Below, in pieces: positions 25,207 through 34,911 of a DNA stretch of 64,000 nt. How positions within the stretch are numbered: position 1 is the stretch's first letter; every line of letters begins with the position of its first letter. Source of the DNA: Simkaniaceae bacterium (lineage in GTDB: Bacteria; Chlamydiota; Chlamydiia; Chlamydiales; Simkaniaceae); assembly GCA_018399075.1 (NCBI GenBank), contig CP073763.1:868001-932000 (forward strand). The letters run 5' to 3'. The position numbers and the translations under genes are program-made. A model generated the notes under the pieces. It did no database searches. It saw only the letters and a list, made by a program, of their open reading frames with translations, and was not told the origin of the DNA.

Positions 25207-26085
25207 TTAAAGATTTTCGGAGAAGAAATGAATGGCCATTTGAGAAACTTTCCTATGAATTTCGCCGCGGTCAATTGAAGGGGGATCTTCAATAATTTCT
25301 GCTGCTAGATTTTCTTTTCCTATCTTCGAAGGGCAATTTAGGAAAATAGGGTGACCGACTTCACCTTTTAAAAGCTCAAAATGACTTTGAGGAGCATGCT
25401 CACTGATGTATTTTCCATTGTCTTTATAGGGGAGGACCTTATCTTCTTCTCCGGAGACGATAAGTAGGGGAGCTGTAATCGATTCGATACTAGACTGAGA
25501 AAAGTCTTTTCCTCTTGGTGCCATTAAGAAAAAAGCTCGAATGCGGGGATCTTTATAGGAGGCTTGATTGATTTCTCCCCCTGCAAGCCAAAGACCGGTA
25601 AGCCCACCCATTGAAAAGCCAGCAAATCCGATTCGATCCTGATCGATGGATGCAGTAATTGGAGAGTCTTGAATGAGAAAATCAAGTGTCTGACTAATAT
25701 CCAAGGGGCGGTGCCAATAGTCTATAGAAATCTCTTCAGAGTAATCTTTCCAGGTATTGCCATAATGGTCGATACTGGCGACAATATAGCCTTTTTTAAC
25801 GAGCTTTTCGGCTAGCCACATTAACTCAATTTTCTCTCCTCCCCATCCATGAGACAAGAGAATCAAGGGGTGCTTACCTATTTCAACAGGAGCGTCAATG
25901 GCTACATCAGGTTGAATCCATACGGTTCCTTCATTTATCCCTTCACTTGACTGAGTGGGATACCAGATTATCATCTCAATCGGACGGTTTCTTTTCTCAT
26001 CAATGATTGAAGCGTTTTGTTGACCGACATAAGCAAATAAAGAGGTCGATAAAAATATAAAAAATAATTTGATAATGTGATTCAT
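25207..26085 (-). CDS. Secreted alpha/beta hydrolase (dienelactone / PAF-acetylhydrolase-like)
   Basis: The protein has a signal peptide (up to LFAYVG), then an alpha/beta-hydrolase fold. The nucleophile elbow is GFSMGG (Ser near 157), the acid lies in VSGEEDKVLP and the histidine in GEVGHPIF. The family acts on esters such as short-chain lipids or PAF; I cannot name a substrate. It lies between the M16C gene and nrdB on the same strand, upstream of the M16C gene with a 45-bp gap, so cotranscription is likely. The nrdB terminator separates it from nrdB. Confidence 0.85.
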   Translation of the reverse strand: MNHIIKLFFIFLSTSLFAYVGQQNASIIDEKRNRPIEMIIWYPTQSSEGINEGTVWIQPDVAIDAPVEIGKHPLILLSHGWGGEKIELMWLAEKLVKKGYIVASIDHYGNTWKDYSEEISIDYWHRPLDISQTLDFLIQDSPITASIDQDRIGFAGFSMGGLTGLWLAGGEINQASYKDPRIRAFFLMAPRGKDFSQSSIESITAPLLIVSGEEDKVLPYKDNGKYISEHAPQSHFELLKGEVGHPIFLNCPSKIGKENLAAEIIEDPPSIDRGEIHRKVSQMAIHFFSENL

Positions 26086-26123
26086 AATAGGGCATTTTAT
26101 ATGAAACTAAAGTAGATTCACAT

Positions 26124-26152
26124 AAAAAAAAGGGCACCTTTAGGGCGCCCTT
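26124..26152 (-). terminator. Intrinsic terminator after nrdB
   Basis: Read on the minus strand, AAGGGCGCC / GGTGCCCTT forms a 9-bp stem (one G-T pair) over a short loop, followed by eight Ts. It begins 5 nt after the nrdB stop. Confidence 0.9.
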
Positions 26153-26157
26153 ATTGC

Positions 26158-27183
26158 TTACCAGGTCAGGCTGGCTGATGACTGGTACTCAGTGACCCGC
26201 GTTTCGAAGAAGTTTTTCTCCTTCCCAAGATCGATAGTTTCACTCATCCAGGGGAAGGGGTTTTTAGAGTTATATTGAGTTTTTAGCCCGATCCGCTCTA
26301 AGCGTCTATCGGCGATGTATTGGGCATATTCGCGGAACATGGGAGCTGTTAAGCCAAGGATTCCTTTAGGGAGGCAATCCTCAGCATAACGGATCTCTAG
26401 TTCGACCGCTTCACGGATCTTATCGGTGGTATACTTTTGGAATGCAGGAGTCCACAGGTCAGGATTTTCCTCTTTAATTCCATTGATAAGATCGATTCCA
26501 AAGTTCAGGTGAATCGTCTCATCGCGGAGGATATATTGGAACTGCTCACCGATTCCAGTCATCTTGTTTTGTCGATGAAGAGAGAGAATCATCGCAAACC
26601 CACTATAGAAGAAAATTCCTTCCATAATGATATAGAATCCAATCAGGTTTTCAAGGAACTTTTGAGCTCCTTCTTGAGTTTCTGTAGTGAAGTTATCCGC
26701 AAGAACATCTTCAGTCAGCGCCATTTCGAACTTATCTTTATCATGGATCGATTTGATCTCGTTATACATGTTAAAGATTTCACCTTCATCCAGGCTGAGC
26801 GATTCGACCACATAGTGGAAAGTATGGGTGTGAATAGCCTCTTCAAAGGCTTGGCGGAGGAGATACTGACGACATTCAGGGTTGGTCAGGTGCTTATAGA
26901 TGGCTAGGGTAATATTGTTAGCCACAAGGCTTTCTGCTGTACTGAAAAAGCCGAGGTTTCTCAAGATGACAAGGCGTTCTGGCTCAGAAAGCTGATTCGA
27001 CTTCCAGATTTCGATATCCTTTGCCATGGGAACCTCTGTTGGCATCCAGTGATTAGCGCATCCATTAAGATAGTGCTCCCATGCCCAATTATATTTTAGG
27101 GGCATGAGTTGGTTGACATCAACTGTTGAGCAATTAATGAGTCTTTTTTCTGTCGCTTTGGCTCTTTTAGTAGGGGCATTCAT
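26158..27183 (-). CDS. nrdB: Ribonucleotide reductase class Ic small subunit
   Basis: NrdB holds the dimetal site that generates the radical for NrdA. Ligand motifs are visible: Glu84 (TAESLVANN), Glu115 and His118 (EEAIHTHTF), later Glu and His residues ([10 protein letters not shown]). The tyrosyl-radical position, Tyr122 in E. coli, is Phe122 here, and metal ligand Asp84 is Glu84. This pair of changes is the signature of the class Ic Mn/Fe enzyme first described from C. trachomatis. The 341-residue length is normal. It follows nrdA by 17 bp and ends at a strong terminator. Confidence 0.97.
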   Translation of the reverse strand: MNAPTKRAKATEKRLINCSTVDVNQLMPLKYNWAWEHYLNGCANHWMPTEVPMAKDIEIWKSNQLSEPERLVILRNLGFFSTAESLVANNITLAIYKHLTNPECRQYLLRQAFEEAIHTHTFHYVVESLSLDEGEIFNMYNEIKSIHDKDKFEMALTEDVLADNFTTETQEGAQKFLENLIGFYIIMEGIFFYSGFAMILSLHRQNKMTGIGEQFQYILRDETIHLNFGIDLINGIKEENPDLWTPAFQKYTTDKIREAVELEIRYAEDCLPKGILGLTAPMFREYAQYIADRRLERIGLKTQYNSKNPFPWMSETIDLGKEKNFFETRVTEYQSSASLTW

Positions 27184-27200
27184 TTTTTATCTCCTTATTA

Positions 27201-30200
27201 TTATTGACAACTTTCACAACCTTCTTCGAGATTACAAACCGGTACAGAAGGTTCGTCTCGGTCGATTTTTACCCTTGCAGAGGGCGACTCGTTTTTCATC
27301 CAGCGAGGCTGAAGAGAACGTTTGTTAATATCAAGAGTAGACTTCTCTATTTGTGTTGCACCAAGAGTGCGGCAGTAGTAGGTGGTTTTGATCCCTTTAC
27401 TCCATGCAAAGAGGTACATGTTATGAAGCTTTTTGCCACTAGGTTCTGCTAAATAGAGGTTAAGGGATTGCGCTTGGTCAATCCACTTTTGCCTTCTAGC
27501 ACCACATTCAATGATCCATTCTGAATCGATTTCAAAACAGGTGAGATACTGCTTTTTAAGCTCTTCTGGAATCCGATCGATTTCAAGGACTGAACCATCG
27601 AAGTATTTGAGATCATCGATCATTTGATCATCCCAAATTTTGAGTTCTTTAAGCTTTTTAACAAGAAAGGGATTAGAGAAAGTAAACTCTCCAGAGAGGT
27701 TGGATTTAGCATAAAGGTTCTTGTAATTGGGCTCGATTGATGGGGTGATTCCCGCAATATTTGCAATCGTTGCTGTGGGGGCAATGGCCATCACATTACT
27801 ATGACGCATTCCATGTTTTTGCACTGACTCTCTTACTTTAGACCAATCCATTGAAGTGGATCGATCCATTTCAACTTTTTCTCCTCTCTCTTTTTCTAAA
27901 AGATCGATGGTATCGATAGGAAGGAGACCACGTTCCCACTTCGATCCTTTATAGCTTGGATAGGGGTTCCTTTCTTTAGCCAGTTCACTAGAGTAGAGGA
28001 TTGCATAGTAAGAGATCATTTCCATGCTCTTATCAGCAAACTCAACGGCTTCGTGGCTGGCATAACTGATGCCTAAAATATTGAGGGCATCTTGGAAACC
28101 CATGAGTCCCAAGCCAATCGCTCGGTGAGCCATATTTGCATTTTTTGTCTCTGGGATCGGATAGAAATTTACATCGATCACATTGTCTAGCATACGAATG
28201 GCAGTATGGATTGTTTTTGAGACCTTTTTCTCATCGAGACCTTTCTCGGTGACATGCTCTGCCAAGTTGATCGAGCCAAGGTTACAAACGGCAGTCTCTT
28301 CTTTCGAAGTATTGAGGAGAATCTCAGTACAAAGGTTTGAGCTATGGACGACTCCTGTATGGTCTTGAGGAGAGCGAATATTCGCAGGATCTTTAAAGGT
28401 GATCCAAGGGTGACCTGTTTCAAAGAGCATGCTGAGCATTTTGCGCCATAGTTGGAGAGCTTCGACCCGCTTCCAAAGGATGATTTTTCCTTCATCAGCC
28501 ATCTTTTCGTATTCAACATAGCGTTTTTCAAAGGCCTGTCCGTAAAGATCATGAAGGTCACTGACTTCATTAGGGCTAAAGAGGGTCCAAGTTCCATTTT
28601 CTTTTAATCGTTTCATAAAGAGATCGGGGATCCAGTTAGCTGTATTCATATCATGTGTGCGACGACGATCATCCCCTGTATTTTTGCGGAGTTCAATGAA
28701 GTCTTCGATATCGATATGCCAAGTTTCTAAGTAGGCACACATTGCCCCTTTTCGCTTACCTCCTTGGTTAACGGCAACAGCTGTATCATTAGCGACTTTA
28801 AGGAAGGGGATAATCCCTTGGCTTTGACCATTTGTTCCTTTAATTTTAGCCCCTGTTCCTCTGACATTTGACCAATCATTTCCAAGGCCTCCTGCCCATT
28901 TTGAGAGTTGGGCATCATCAGAGATGATCTTAAAAATATGCTCGAGATCATCCATCACAGTAGAGAGGTAGCAAGAGCTGAGTTGAGAGTGAGTCGTTCC
29001 AGAGTTAAATAAAGTGGGTGTTGCAGAAAGATAGTCGTGCTTAGAAAGGGTTTCGTAAAACTCAAGGGTGTATTTTGTTTTATCCTCTTCATTGATTGCA
29101 AGGCCCATTGCCACACGCATCCAAAAGATTTGGGGTGTTTCTAAGCGACGCCCATCTTCGTGAATAAAATAACGATCATAAAGCGTTTGAAGGCCTAAGT
29201 ATTGGAACTTATCATCCCGCTCAAGTTTCATCGCCTTTCCAAGAGCATCAAGATCAAATTTAGCAAGCTCTGGAGAGACCCGTTTTATTTCAATGCCATG
29301 AGAAATATACTCTTTAAAGTAAGATTGGTGTTTTTTCTCTAAATTTTGATCAAGGCTATCGATTCCAAGTGTTTCTCTATATAAGGAATCGAGGAGGAGG
29401 CGTGCTGATACCTTTGCAAAGAGGGGATCTTTTTCAATCTTAGCTTTGGTTGCCATAATAAGAGCTTGGTCAACCTCGTCTTCTTTAATCCCTTCATAGA
29501 AATTTGTGAGGGCGCCTTCTAAAAGCTCGTCTGGAGAGGCAAGTTTTTCAAAACCGCGACAGGCATGATCTAGGCGATCAAGAAGCTCGGTTTCAGTAAC
29601 AGTCTTCATTTCTCCTGTAGCACTTTCAACTTCAAACTTCCGTTCACCATCTTTAGCCTTCCGCCTTTTCTTTTTAGTGGGTTGAGTTATTGCAGCTGTT
29701 TGTTGTCCTTTTTCTGCGCGGTAGAGAATATAACCTTTTGCTGCTTGGAAATACCCAGCACGCATCAAAGATTCTTCGATCAGATTCTGGATATGGTGAA
29801 CATGAAGATCTTCTGTTTTAGCCAGATCAACCGCATCTCCTACGACCTGTTGCGAAAGAGTGTTAACAATAGAGATAATTTCATCAGGAGTTTGCCCTTC
29901 GACTTGATTGGCGCGTCTGAAAATCTTTTCAATTGAAGCAGCGATCTTAATCGGGCTAAAACGGACAGGAGTATCACTGTCTTTTCGGACAATTCTAATG
30001 TTGCGAGGATCGTCTTCTCGCATTTCTTTATGGTGATCTCTATAGATAATATAGTCGCGAGCAACATCATGGTGTCCATTTTTCATCAGAGTCACTTCAA
30101 CTAAATCTTGGATTCCTTCAACCGTCAGAGAGACATTTTTTGAAGCGAGTTCAAAGAGTTGCTCCACTACTTGATTAGTTATATTATCAGCAATCTTTAT

Positions 30201-30428
30201 AAATTCTTCCGATAGGGGAGTTTCTTTGCCCAATTTTTTAGTGTCTTTAAAAGCTGCCTCAATAGCTTTTGAAATGCGCTCTTTTCTAAATGGGACAATT
30301 GTTCCATTCCGTTTCATCACCGTAAAAGTATTTTCACCAATTGCGATACTTCCACTTAAGATTCCTTTTTTAACGGAGCTGAGCATTTCTTTAGAATTAT
30401 TAGGTGCTTTAGACTCTGATTTTACCAT
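27201..30428 (-). CDS. nrdA: Ribonucleoside-diphosphate reductase, large subunit
   Basis: NrdA reduces ribonucleoside diphosphates to deoxy forms. The 1075-residue protein carries two ATP-cone domains (about 33-125 and 143-235), then the catalytic ten-stranded barrel. Visible motifs are the SSCYLSTV cysteine, the NLCTEIL...AVCNLGSIN active-site region, the PTATIANIAG segment and the C-terminal redox pair Cys1071-x2-Cys1074. Extra ATP cones, giving tight dATP control, are characteristic of chlamydial NrdA. It heads the nrdAB operon, and the promoter region contains two NrdR-type boxes. Confidence 0.97.
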   Translation of the reverse strand: MVKSESKAPNNSKEMLSSVKKGILSGSIAIGENTFTVMKRNGTIVPFRKERISKAIEAAFKDTKKLGKETPLSEEFIKIADNITNQVVEQLFELASKNVSLTVEGIQDLVEVTLMKNGHHDVARDYIIYRDHHKEMREDDPRNIRIVRKDSDTPVRFSPIKIAASIEKIFRRANQVEGQTPDEIISIVNTLSQQVVGDAVDLAKTEDLHVHHIQNLIEESLMRAGYFQAAKGYILYRAEKGQQTAAITQPTKKKRRKAKDGERKFEVESATGEMKTVTETELLDRLDHACRGFEKLASPDELLEGALTNFYEGIKEDEVDQALIMATKAKIEKDPLFAKVSARLLLDSLYRETLGIDSLDQNLEKKHQSYFKEYISHGIEIKRVSPELAKFDLDALGKAMKLERDDKFQYLGLQTLYDRYFIHEDGRRLETPQIFWMRVAMGLAINEEDKTKYTLEFYETLSKHDYLSATPTLFNSGTTHSQLSSCYLSTVMDDLEHIFKIISDDAQLSKWAGGLGNDWSNVRGTGAKIKGTNGQSQGIIPFLKVANDTAVAVNQGGKRKGAMCAYLETWHIDIEDFIELRKNTGDDRRRTHDMNTANWIPDLFMKRLKENGTWTLFSPNEVSDLHDLYGQAFEKRYVEYEKMADEGKIILWKRVEALQLWRKMLSMLFETGHPWITFKDPANIRSPQDHTGVVHSSNLCTEILLNTSKEETAVCNLGSINLAEHVTEKGLDEKKVSKTIHTAIRMLDNVIDVNFYPIPETKNANMAHRAIGLGLMGFQDALNILGISYASHEAVEFADKSMEMISYYAILYSSELAKERNPYPSYKGSKWERGLLPIDTIDLLEKERGEKVEMDRSTSMDWSKVRESVQKHGMRHSNVMAIAPTATIANIAGITPSIEPNYKNLYAKSNLSGEFTFSNPFLVKKLKELKIWDDQMIDDLKYFDGSVLEIDRIPEELKKQYLTCFEIDSEWIIECGARRQKWIDQAQSLNLYLAEPSGKKLHNMYLFAWSKGIKTTYYCRTLGATQIEKSTLDINKRSLQPRWMKNESPSARVKIDRDEPSVPVCNLEEGCESCQ

Positions 30429-30491
30429 ATTAATACCTCGATTTATAAGCTAAATTCTTAATAATTTAGATTTTCTGTAAATTAACCCCTT

Positions 30492-30540
30492 CTACTACAT
30501 CTAGTATTCAATCCCCCGTTCTACCCACTATATATTGTAG
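30492..30540. promoter_or_regulatory. Tandem NrdR boxes upstream of nrdAB
   Basis: Two near matches to the NrdR consensus (ACACWANATNTWGTGT-like) lie at 30492-30507 (CTACTACATCTAGTAT) and 30525-30540 (CCACTATATATTGTAG), with starts 33 bp apart, about three helical turns. This is the usual tandem arrangement bound by the ATP/dATP-sensing repressor NrdR. They lie 64-112 bp upstream of the nrdA start. The rest of the 266-bp nrdA-pssA gap is AT-rich, with promoter elements not clearly resolved. Confidence 0.7.
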
Positions 30541-30694
30541 TTAGAATTCTTAAGTCTACAAAAAAGTGTGCATAAAAGCAAAAAAAATTTCAGAAAATTT
30601 TCATCAGTAAGAAAGCGAACCGATTAAGAAAAAAAATTGTTAGAACTTGGTTAAGAACCTATCGAAAAAGTTTTGTTTGTGATACGATAAAGGC

Positions 30695-31528
30695 ATGAAA
30701 CAATTTTATCTTTTGCCAAATATTATCACTGCTTTTGGTCTTTCATGTGGACTCTTTGTTATTTTTAAAGTGAACATGACAGAGCCACGAGTGGGAACCT
30801 ATGAACTTCTCTATTCTTCCGCCCTTCTTCTTTTGCTTGCAGCGTTTGCTGATCTATTAGACGGTGCTGTAGCTCGGGTGATTCGAGCGGAAAGTGAATT
30901 TGGATCGATGTTTGATTCTTTGGCTGATGCGATTTCTTTTGGAGTGGCTCCGTCAGTCCTTTTTTTAAAAAGTTTATCTTTGCAGCCAGCAACGGGACTT
31001 TCTTTTTTTGCTGTTGTTGGAGCGATGCTTTATACGATTAGTGGAGTTCTCCGGCTTGTTAGATTCAATGTTCGTGCGCATGAAATTAAAACTGATAAAG
31101 AAGCTCAAAATGCTTACAAGAAGAATTTTACAGGGCTTCCGATTCCTGCCTCTGCAGCAGGAGCGATATCGGTGAACCTTTTCCTTCATTCCGTTTTTGC
31201 AAAAGATTGGCTTCCGATGTCCTATCATGTGAAAGCTATTATCCTAACCTGTTTCATGATTCTTCTTGGCTATCTGATGATTAGCAAGTGGAAATTTCCT
31301 TCACTTAAAAGCCTCCATTTCCGGGTTCCCTCCTTTCACCTGATCCTTTTTACAGTCCTCTTAGCAATCTTTATCCTATATGGAATCTTTTACTACCTTC
31401 CTCTTGTTCTTCTTATCTGCTCCCTTGGTTATATCCTTCTTGGGTGTATTCTTACTCTTATTCGCCTCATTGCAGGAAAGAAATCTAAGACCCTTGTCGA
31501 TTTTGAAATCGATGATGATAAGGATTAA
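30695..31528 (+). CDS. pssA: CDP-diacylglycerol-serine O-phosphatidyltransferase
   Basis: This inner-membrane enzyme makes phosphatidylserine, the precursor of phosphatidylethanolamine. The CDP-alcohol phosphatidyltransferase signature DGx2ARx8Gx3Dx3D is complete (Asp56-Asp78, with an extra Asp53). About seven hydrophobic helices follow. The 277-residue length fits. It is divergent from nrdA, the same neighbourhood as CT826-CT827 in C. trachomatis. ATAAAGG lies just before the ATG. The next gene follows by 15 bp and is probably cotranscribed. Confidence 0.95.
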   Translation: MKQFYLLPNIITAFGLSCGLFVIFKVNMTEPRVGTYELLYSSALLLLLAAFADLLDGAVARVIRAESEFGSMFDSLADAISFGVAPSVLFLKSLSLQPATGLSFFAVVGAMLYTISGVLRLVRFNVRAHEIKTDKEAQNAYKKNFTGLPIPASAAGAISVNLFLHSVFAKDWLPMSYHVKAIILTCFMILLGYLMISKWKFPSLKSLHFRVPSFHLILFTVLLAIFILYGIFYYLPLVLLICSLGYILLGCILTLIRLIAGKKSKTLVDFEIDDDKD

Positions 31529-31543
31529 AAGGTAAAAGTTTCA

Positions 31544-32119
31544 ATGAGAGCCATCTCAAAAAAAGGCATTTATTTGTTACTCGCTCTCCCTGCCATCATA
31601 TTTTTACTTTTTCCAACCCTTTTTAAAGAATTAGGAAAAAAGCCTTGGAAAACTCTCCTCATTCATAGTGGATATTGTACTATAGGTCTTTTGGCTTTTT
31701 GCTTGATCCTAGCGCCAATGAAGAAACTTTTTCCAAAGCTCCAAATCCTTAAGGATTTAAACCGTTACAAACGGGAAATAGGAATAGCGGTTTTTATTTA
31801 TGCCTGTATGCATTTAACCTTTTTTATCACGGATGCAATCATTAGAAAAGGGCAGTTGGAACTGAAGGTTTTTTTTCATCCTGTGATCATTCCAGGGGTA
31901 TTGGCATTTTTAGTTCTATTAGCCTTAACCCTGACAAGTAACGATTGGAGCATCCAGAGACTAACCTATATAAAGTGGAAAAGACTGCATCGATTTATCT
32001 ATTGCGCTGAATTATTGGTTTTTATTCATGTTCTATTGCAATCAGTGACCTATGCACTTGTTATCTTTATTCCTCTGCTCTTCATCCAAAGGCTTCGCGT
32101 TAAAAGATCTATAAATTAA
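31544..32119 (+). CDS. msrQ: MsrQ-like heme-binding membrane protein (YedZ family)
   Basis: This 191-residue protein has about six hydrophobic helices and the ferric-reductase-like pattern of MsrQ: YKREIGIAVFIYACMHL and WKRLHRFIYCAELLVFIH, with histidines placed to bind heme b. MsrQ passes electrons from the quinone pool to the periplasmic methionine sulfoxide reductase MsrP. No MsrP gene lies beside it in this window, so the partner is elsewhere or different. The stop overlaps that of the convergent MFS gene by 4 bp. Confidence 0.75.
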   Translation: MRAISKKGIYLLLALPAIIFLLFPTLFKELGKKPWKTLLIHSGYCTIGLLAFCLILAPMKKLFPKLQILKDLNRYKREIGIAVFIYACMHLTFFITDAIIRKGQLELKVFFHPVIIPGVLAFLVLLALTLTSNDWSIQRLTYIKWKRLHRFIYCAELLVFIHVLLQSVTYALVIFIPLLFIQRLRVKRSIN

Positions 32120-33633
32120 GTAGACTTTTTCTTTAGAAGAAAAAATATCGAGATCATACATGTGAAAGAGAGTATGGCTGTCAGAATCATACTCGAATGA
32201 AATCCAAATAAGAAAGAAGCTTTAAAAAGATCAACAATCTTGTGATCTAGCGCAGGAGCTTGTTGATTTAAAAAAATATGAAGCTTTTGAGGGTTTGAGA
32301 GGAGAGACTGCACTTTTTGGATGATTTCAGGGGAAAGATTTAATTGATGGTTTTGGGCCAATTCTTGGAAATGATGCTTTTCAGTGACACGAAAGATTGT
32401 TCCAGCAAGGGCGATTCCTACCGACCCCCCCGTTTCTTGAATGGTTGTGATAGCTCCTGATGCTACGCCGGACTGACTTCTTGGAAGAGCAGAAATTCCA
32501 AGAGATGTTCCTGGAGCCCAAAAGAGAGCTTGTCCTATTCCAAAGAAAATCAGCCCAATGCAAATCAAAATCATTGAGGTCGAATTTCCAATGAACAGGA
32601 AAATAAGGGCAAAAATAAAGACAAATAAGAGTCCACTAGGAATAAGCTTCTGTTTATCTATGCGGTCCCCTGCGGACCCTGCAAAGCGGGAAATAATCGT
32701 GAAGGGGACGCCAACGGCAAGGAGAACAAGCCCTGATACCCACGGGGATTCATTGCGGAAATTTTGCAGATAAAGAGGCATAAGAAAAAAGGTTGTCCAG
32801 AAAAGAAAACATCCCGTGAAGATTGCCAGAGAACCTGCAGTAAACTGTCTGTTTTTAAAAAAGGAAAATTGAATAAGGGGAAACTTTGTCCGTTTTTCAA
32901 CGAGATAAAAGATTATCAGAAAGATGACAGCTGCTGCAAAACAACCAAGAATGATTGGGTTGCTCCATCCCCATTCAGGTCCTTGGATGATCCCAAAAAT
33001 GAAAGATCCTAATCCTAATGTAAAGATGATGATTCCTTTGATATCAAGAATAGGAGGATGCTCCTCATTCTTTGATTCAGCGACAAAGATTTTCACAAAA
33101 ATGTAACTAATAATAGCAATGGGAATGTTGATATAGAAAATCCAGCTCCAATGAAGAAAAGAAACGATAATGCCACCTAAAAAAGGGCCAAAGACAAGAC
33201 CGACTCCAGCAAGTGTTGCCCAGATGCCCATAGCTTTCCCATGCTCTTCCTCCGGAAAAGCATGAGTCAATAAAGCTTGAGAGGTTGTCATAAGCATGGC
33301 AAAACCTACCCCTTGAAAAGCGCGCGCAACAATGAGCCAAAAAGGTGTTGAAGAAAGGGCTGCACCAAGACAGGATAGAGCAAAGATGAAGAGTCCAAGG
33401 TTAAAAATCCTTTTTCTACCATAGATATCACCCAACCTTCCCATAGTGACAAGGAGAACAGTCATAAAAAGCCCGAAAGAGTTCATGATCCATTGAAGCT
33501 GTCCAATTGAGGCTCCAATACTATTTTGAATGGCAGGAAGAGCATTTTGAACAATCGACCAATCCGTGGCCCCAATTAAAACTCCAAACCCAATTCCGAC
33601 GCAGGCCCAAAAACGCGAAGTTGATTCACCCAT
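32116..33633 (-). CDS. MFS drug-efflux transporter, DHA2 (EmrB/QacA) type
   Basis: This 505-residue protein has about 14 membrane helices. The N-terminal half contains LQWIMNSFGLFMTVLLVTMGRLGDIYGRKRI, the motif A loop (GRLGDxxGRKR), and motif C-like GPFLGGIIV. It exports drugs or metabolites in exchange for protons. No EmrA-type adaptor or TolC-like gene adjoins it, so it may act alone like QacA. It is convergent with msrQ. The substrate is unknown. Confidence 0.9.
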   Translation of the reverse strand: MGESTSRFWACVGIGFGVLIGATDWSIVQNALPAIQNSIGASIGQLQWIMNSFGLFMTVLLVTMGRLGDIYGRKRIFNLGLFIFALSCLGAALSSTPFWLIVARAFQGVGFAMLMTTSQALLTHAFPEEEHGKAMGIWATLAGVGLVFGPFLGGIIVSFLHWSWIFYINIPIAIISYIFVKIFVAESKNEEHPPILDIKGIIIFTLGLGSFIFGIIQGPEWGWSNPIILGCFAAAVIFLIIFYLVEKRTKFPLIQFSFFKNRQFTAGSLAIFTGCFLFWTTFFLMPLYLQNFRNESPWVSGLVLLAVGVPFTIISRFAGSAGDRIDKQKLIPSGLLFVFIFALIFLFIGNSTSMILICIGLIFFGIGQALFWAPGTSLGISALPRSQSGVASGAITTIQETGGSVGIALAGTIFRVTEKHHFQELAQNHQLNLSPEIIQKVQSLLSNPQKLHIFLNQQAPALDHKIVDLFKASFLFGFHSSMILTAILSFTCMISIFFLLKKKST

Positions 33634-33710
33634 GATTCCTATTTCCTATCATTAATAGACTCTTTTTTCTTCATAGGGGAGTTTTCAATTTTTATAAAGG
33701 AGAAGGTTGA

Positions 33711-33794
33711 ATGGTTTTTACAGAAAACCAGTTGAGCATGTCTGACTCAATGATAAGAAATCATAACTATCAGGTGCATCTGTTGTCTATGTAG
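33711..33794 (+). CDS. Short ORF with strong ribosome site
   Basis: A 27-residue frame (MVFTENQLSMSD...) begins 7 nt after an excellent Shine-Dalgarno stretch (AAAGGAGAAGG). It ends inside the 3' end of the convergent EamA gene. It could be a real small protein, or a gene start left after truncation. Nothing about function can be said. Confidence 0.25.
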   Translation: MVFTENQLSMSDSMIRNHNYQVHLLSM

Positions 33795-34731
33795 CTTGGG
33801 AAGCCTTTGGGATTCTTTTTTCTTGTGAGGAACGATACAAAATATATAAGTTACTTCCGACAATCACGGCTGCCCCTAATATCATGTAAAGGTCAGGGAT
33901 TTTATGCCACCAAAAGGCGTCAAAAGCGACAACCCAAAAATATGTGGAGTAATCAATAGGGGCTAGGGCTGATCCTTGCGCAAATCGAAGGGCTTGAGCA
34001 ATCGCATATTGTCCTGCAGCTGTAATAATTCCGACGATGGCAAAGAGTCCCCAGTGCTCCCAAGGCATTGCCTTCCAAGGGCCCCATCCATCCCATGGGA
34101 CAAAAGAAGAGAAAAGAAAAGGGGTCATTGCGAGTATCATGACAAGATTAGGATAGATCGCAATGGCTAAACTATGCTCGGTTGAGGCGAGTTTTCTCAT
34201 TAAAATTTTGTTGAGGGCCCCTAAAAAGGTTCCGAATAAGACGACGAGGGCTACCATTTCAAAAACGCCTGTCCAAGGACGCATGGCGATCATAACGCCG
34301 AGCAATCCAATTCCTACTGCTGCCCATCGATCCCAGGTCACAGATTCCTTGAGGATAAGGGCGCTTAAAATGATCATGAAAAGAGAAGAGGTGTAACTAA
34401 TCGTGTAGGTGGTTGTAAGTGAGGCCATAGAAAAAGCATACATAAACGTCAGAGTGTAAATCAAATTCACAAAGAGGCGGATGAGATGTTGTTTTGGATG
34501 TCGGGTGCCTAAGACCTTCCTTATCCCTCCTTGAAAAAACATCATAATCAAGAGGGGAGGAAGTCTTGTAGCAGCGCGCAAAAATGATGTTTGAGGAACA
34601 GAATAGGTTCCCATGAGATGTTTGATGAAAGCGTCGGACAGGGGATAAAGAGCTAGTCCAAAAATCATGAGACAGATCCCAAAAACAGCCCGGTTTTGGA
34701 GTTGACGTTTAGCATCGCTATTCACTGACAT
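33787..34731 (-). CDS. EamA/DMT-family transporter
   Basis: This is a ten-helix drug/metabolite-superfamily permease with two EamA repeats (about residues 15-145 and 160-300). ATG 34731 is chosen because TTTGGAGAAACT lies directly before it; the frame also opens at 34770. Relatives in intracellular bacteria import S-adenosylmethionine or other host metabolites, but the substrate cannot be read from sequence. It is divergent from rmuC across a 180-bp gap. Confidence 0.88.
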   Translation of the reverse strand: MSVNSDAKRQLQNRAVFGICLMIFGLALYPLSDAFIKHLMGTYSVPQTSFLRAATRLPPLLIMMFFQGGIRKVLGTRHPKQHLIRLFVNLIYTLTFMYAFSMASLTTTYTISYTSSLFMIILSALILKESVTWDRWAAVGIGLLGVMIAMRPWTGVFEMVALVVLFGTFLGALNKILMRKLASTEHSLAIAIYPNLVMILAMTPFLFSSFVPWDGWGPWKAMPWEHWGLFAIVGIITAAGQYAIAQALRFAQGSALAPIDYSTYFWVVAFDAFWWHKIPDLYMILGAAVIVGSNLYILYRSSQEKRIPKASQAT

Positions 34732-34911
34732 AGTTTCTCCAAAGTGAAAATGAAAAACCAATAATATCATTAATGTCGATAGATATGAACTAAATAAATT
34801 ACTATATCAAAGGTATCGATCATTAAAATCTTTTTTAATAAGAGAAGCTTTCAATATGAATAGAGGAGAAGGTTAATTGTCTTTAAACGGACAATCAGCT
34901 TTAATGGTGGA

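Noticed and set aside
26437-26907. 156-codon plus-strand ORF opposite nrdB
   Set aside because: It is the complement of a highly conserved gene; no start signal is seen.
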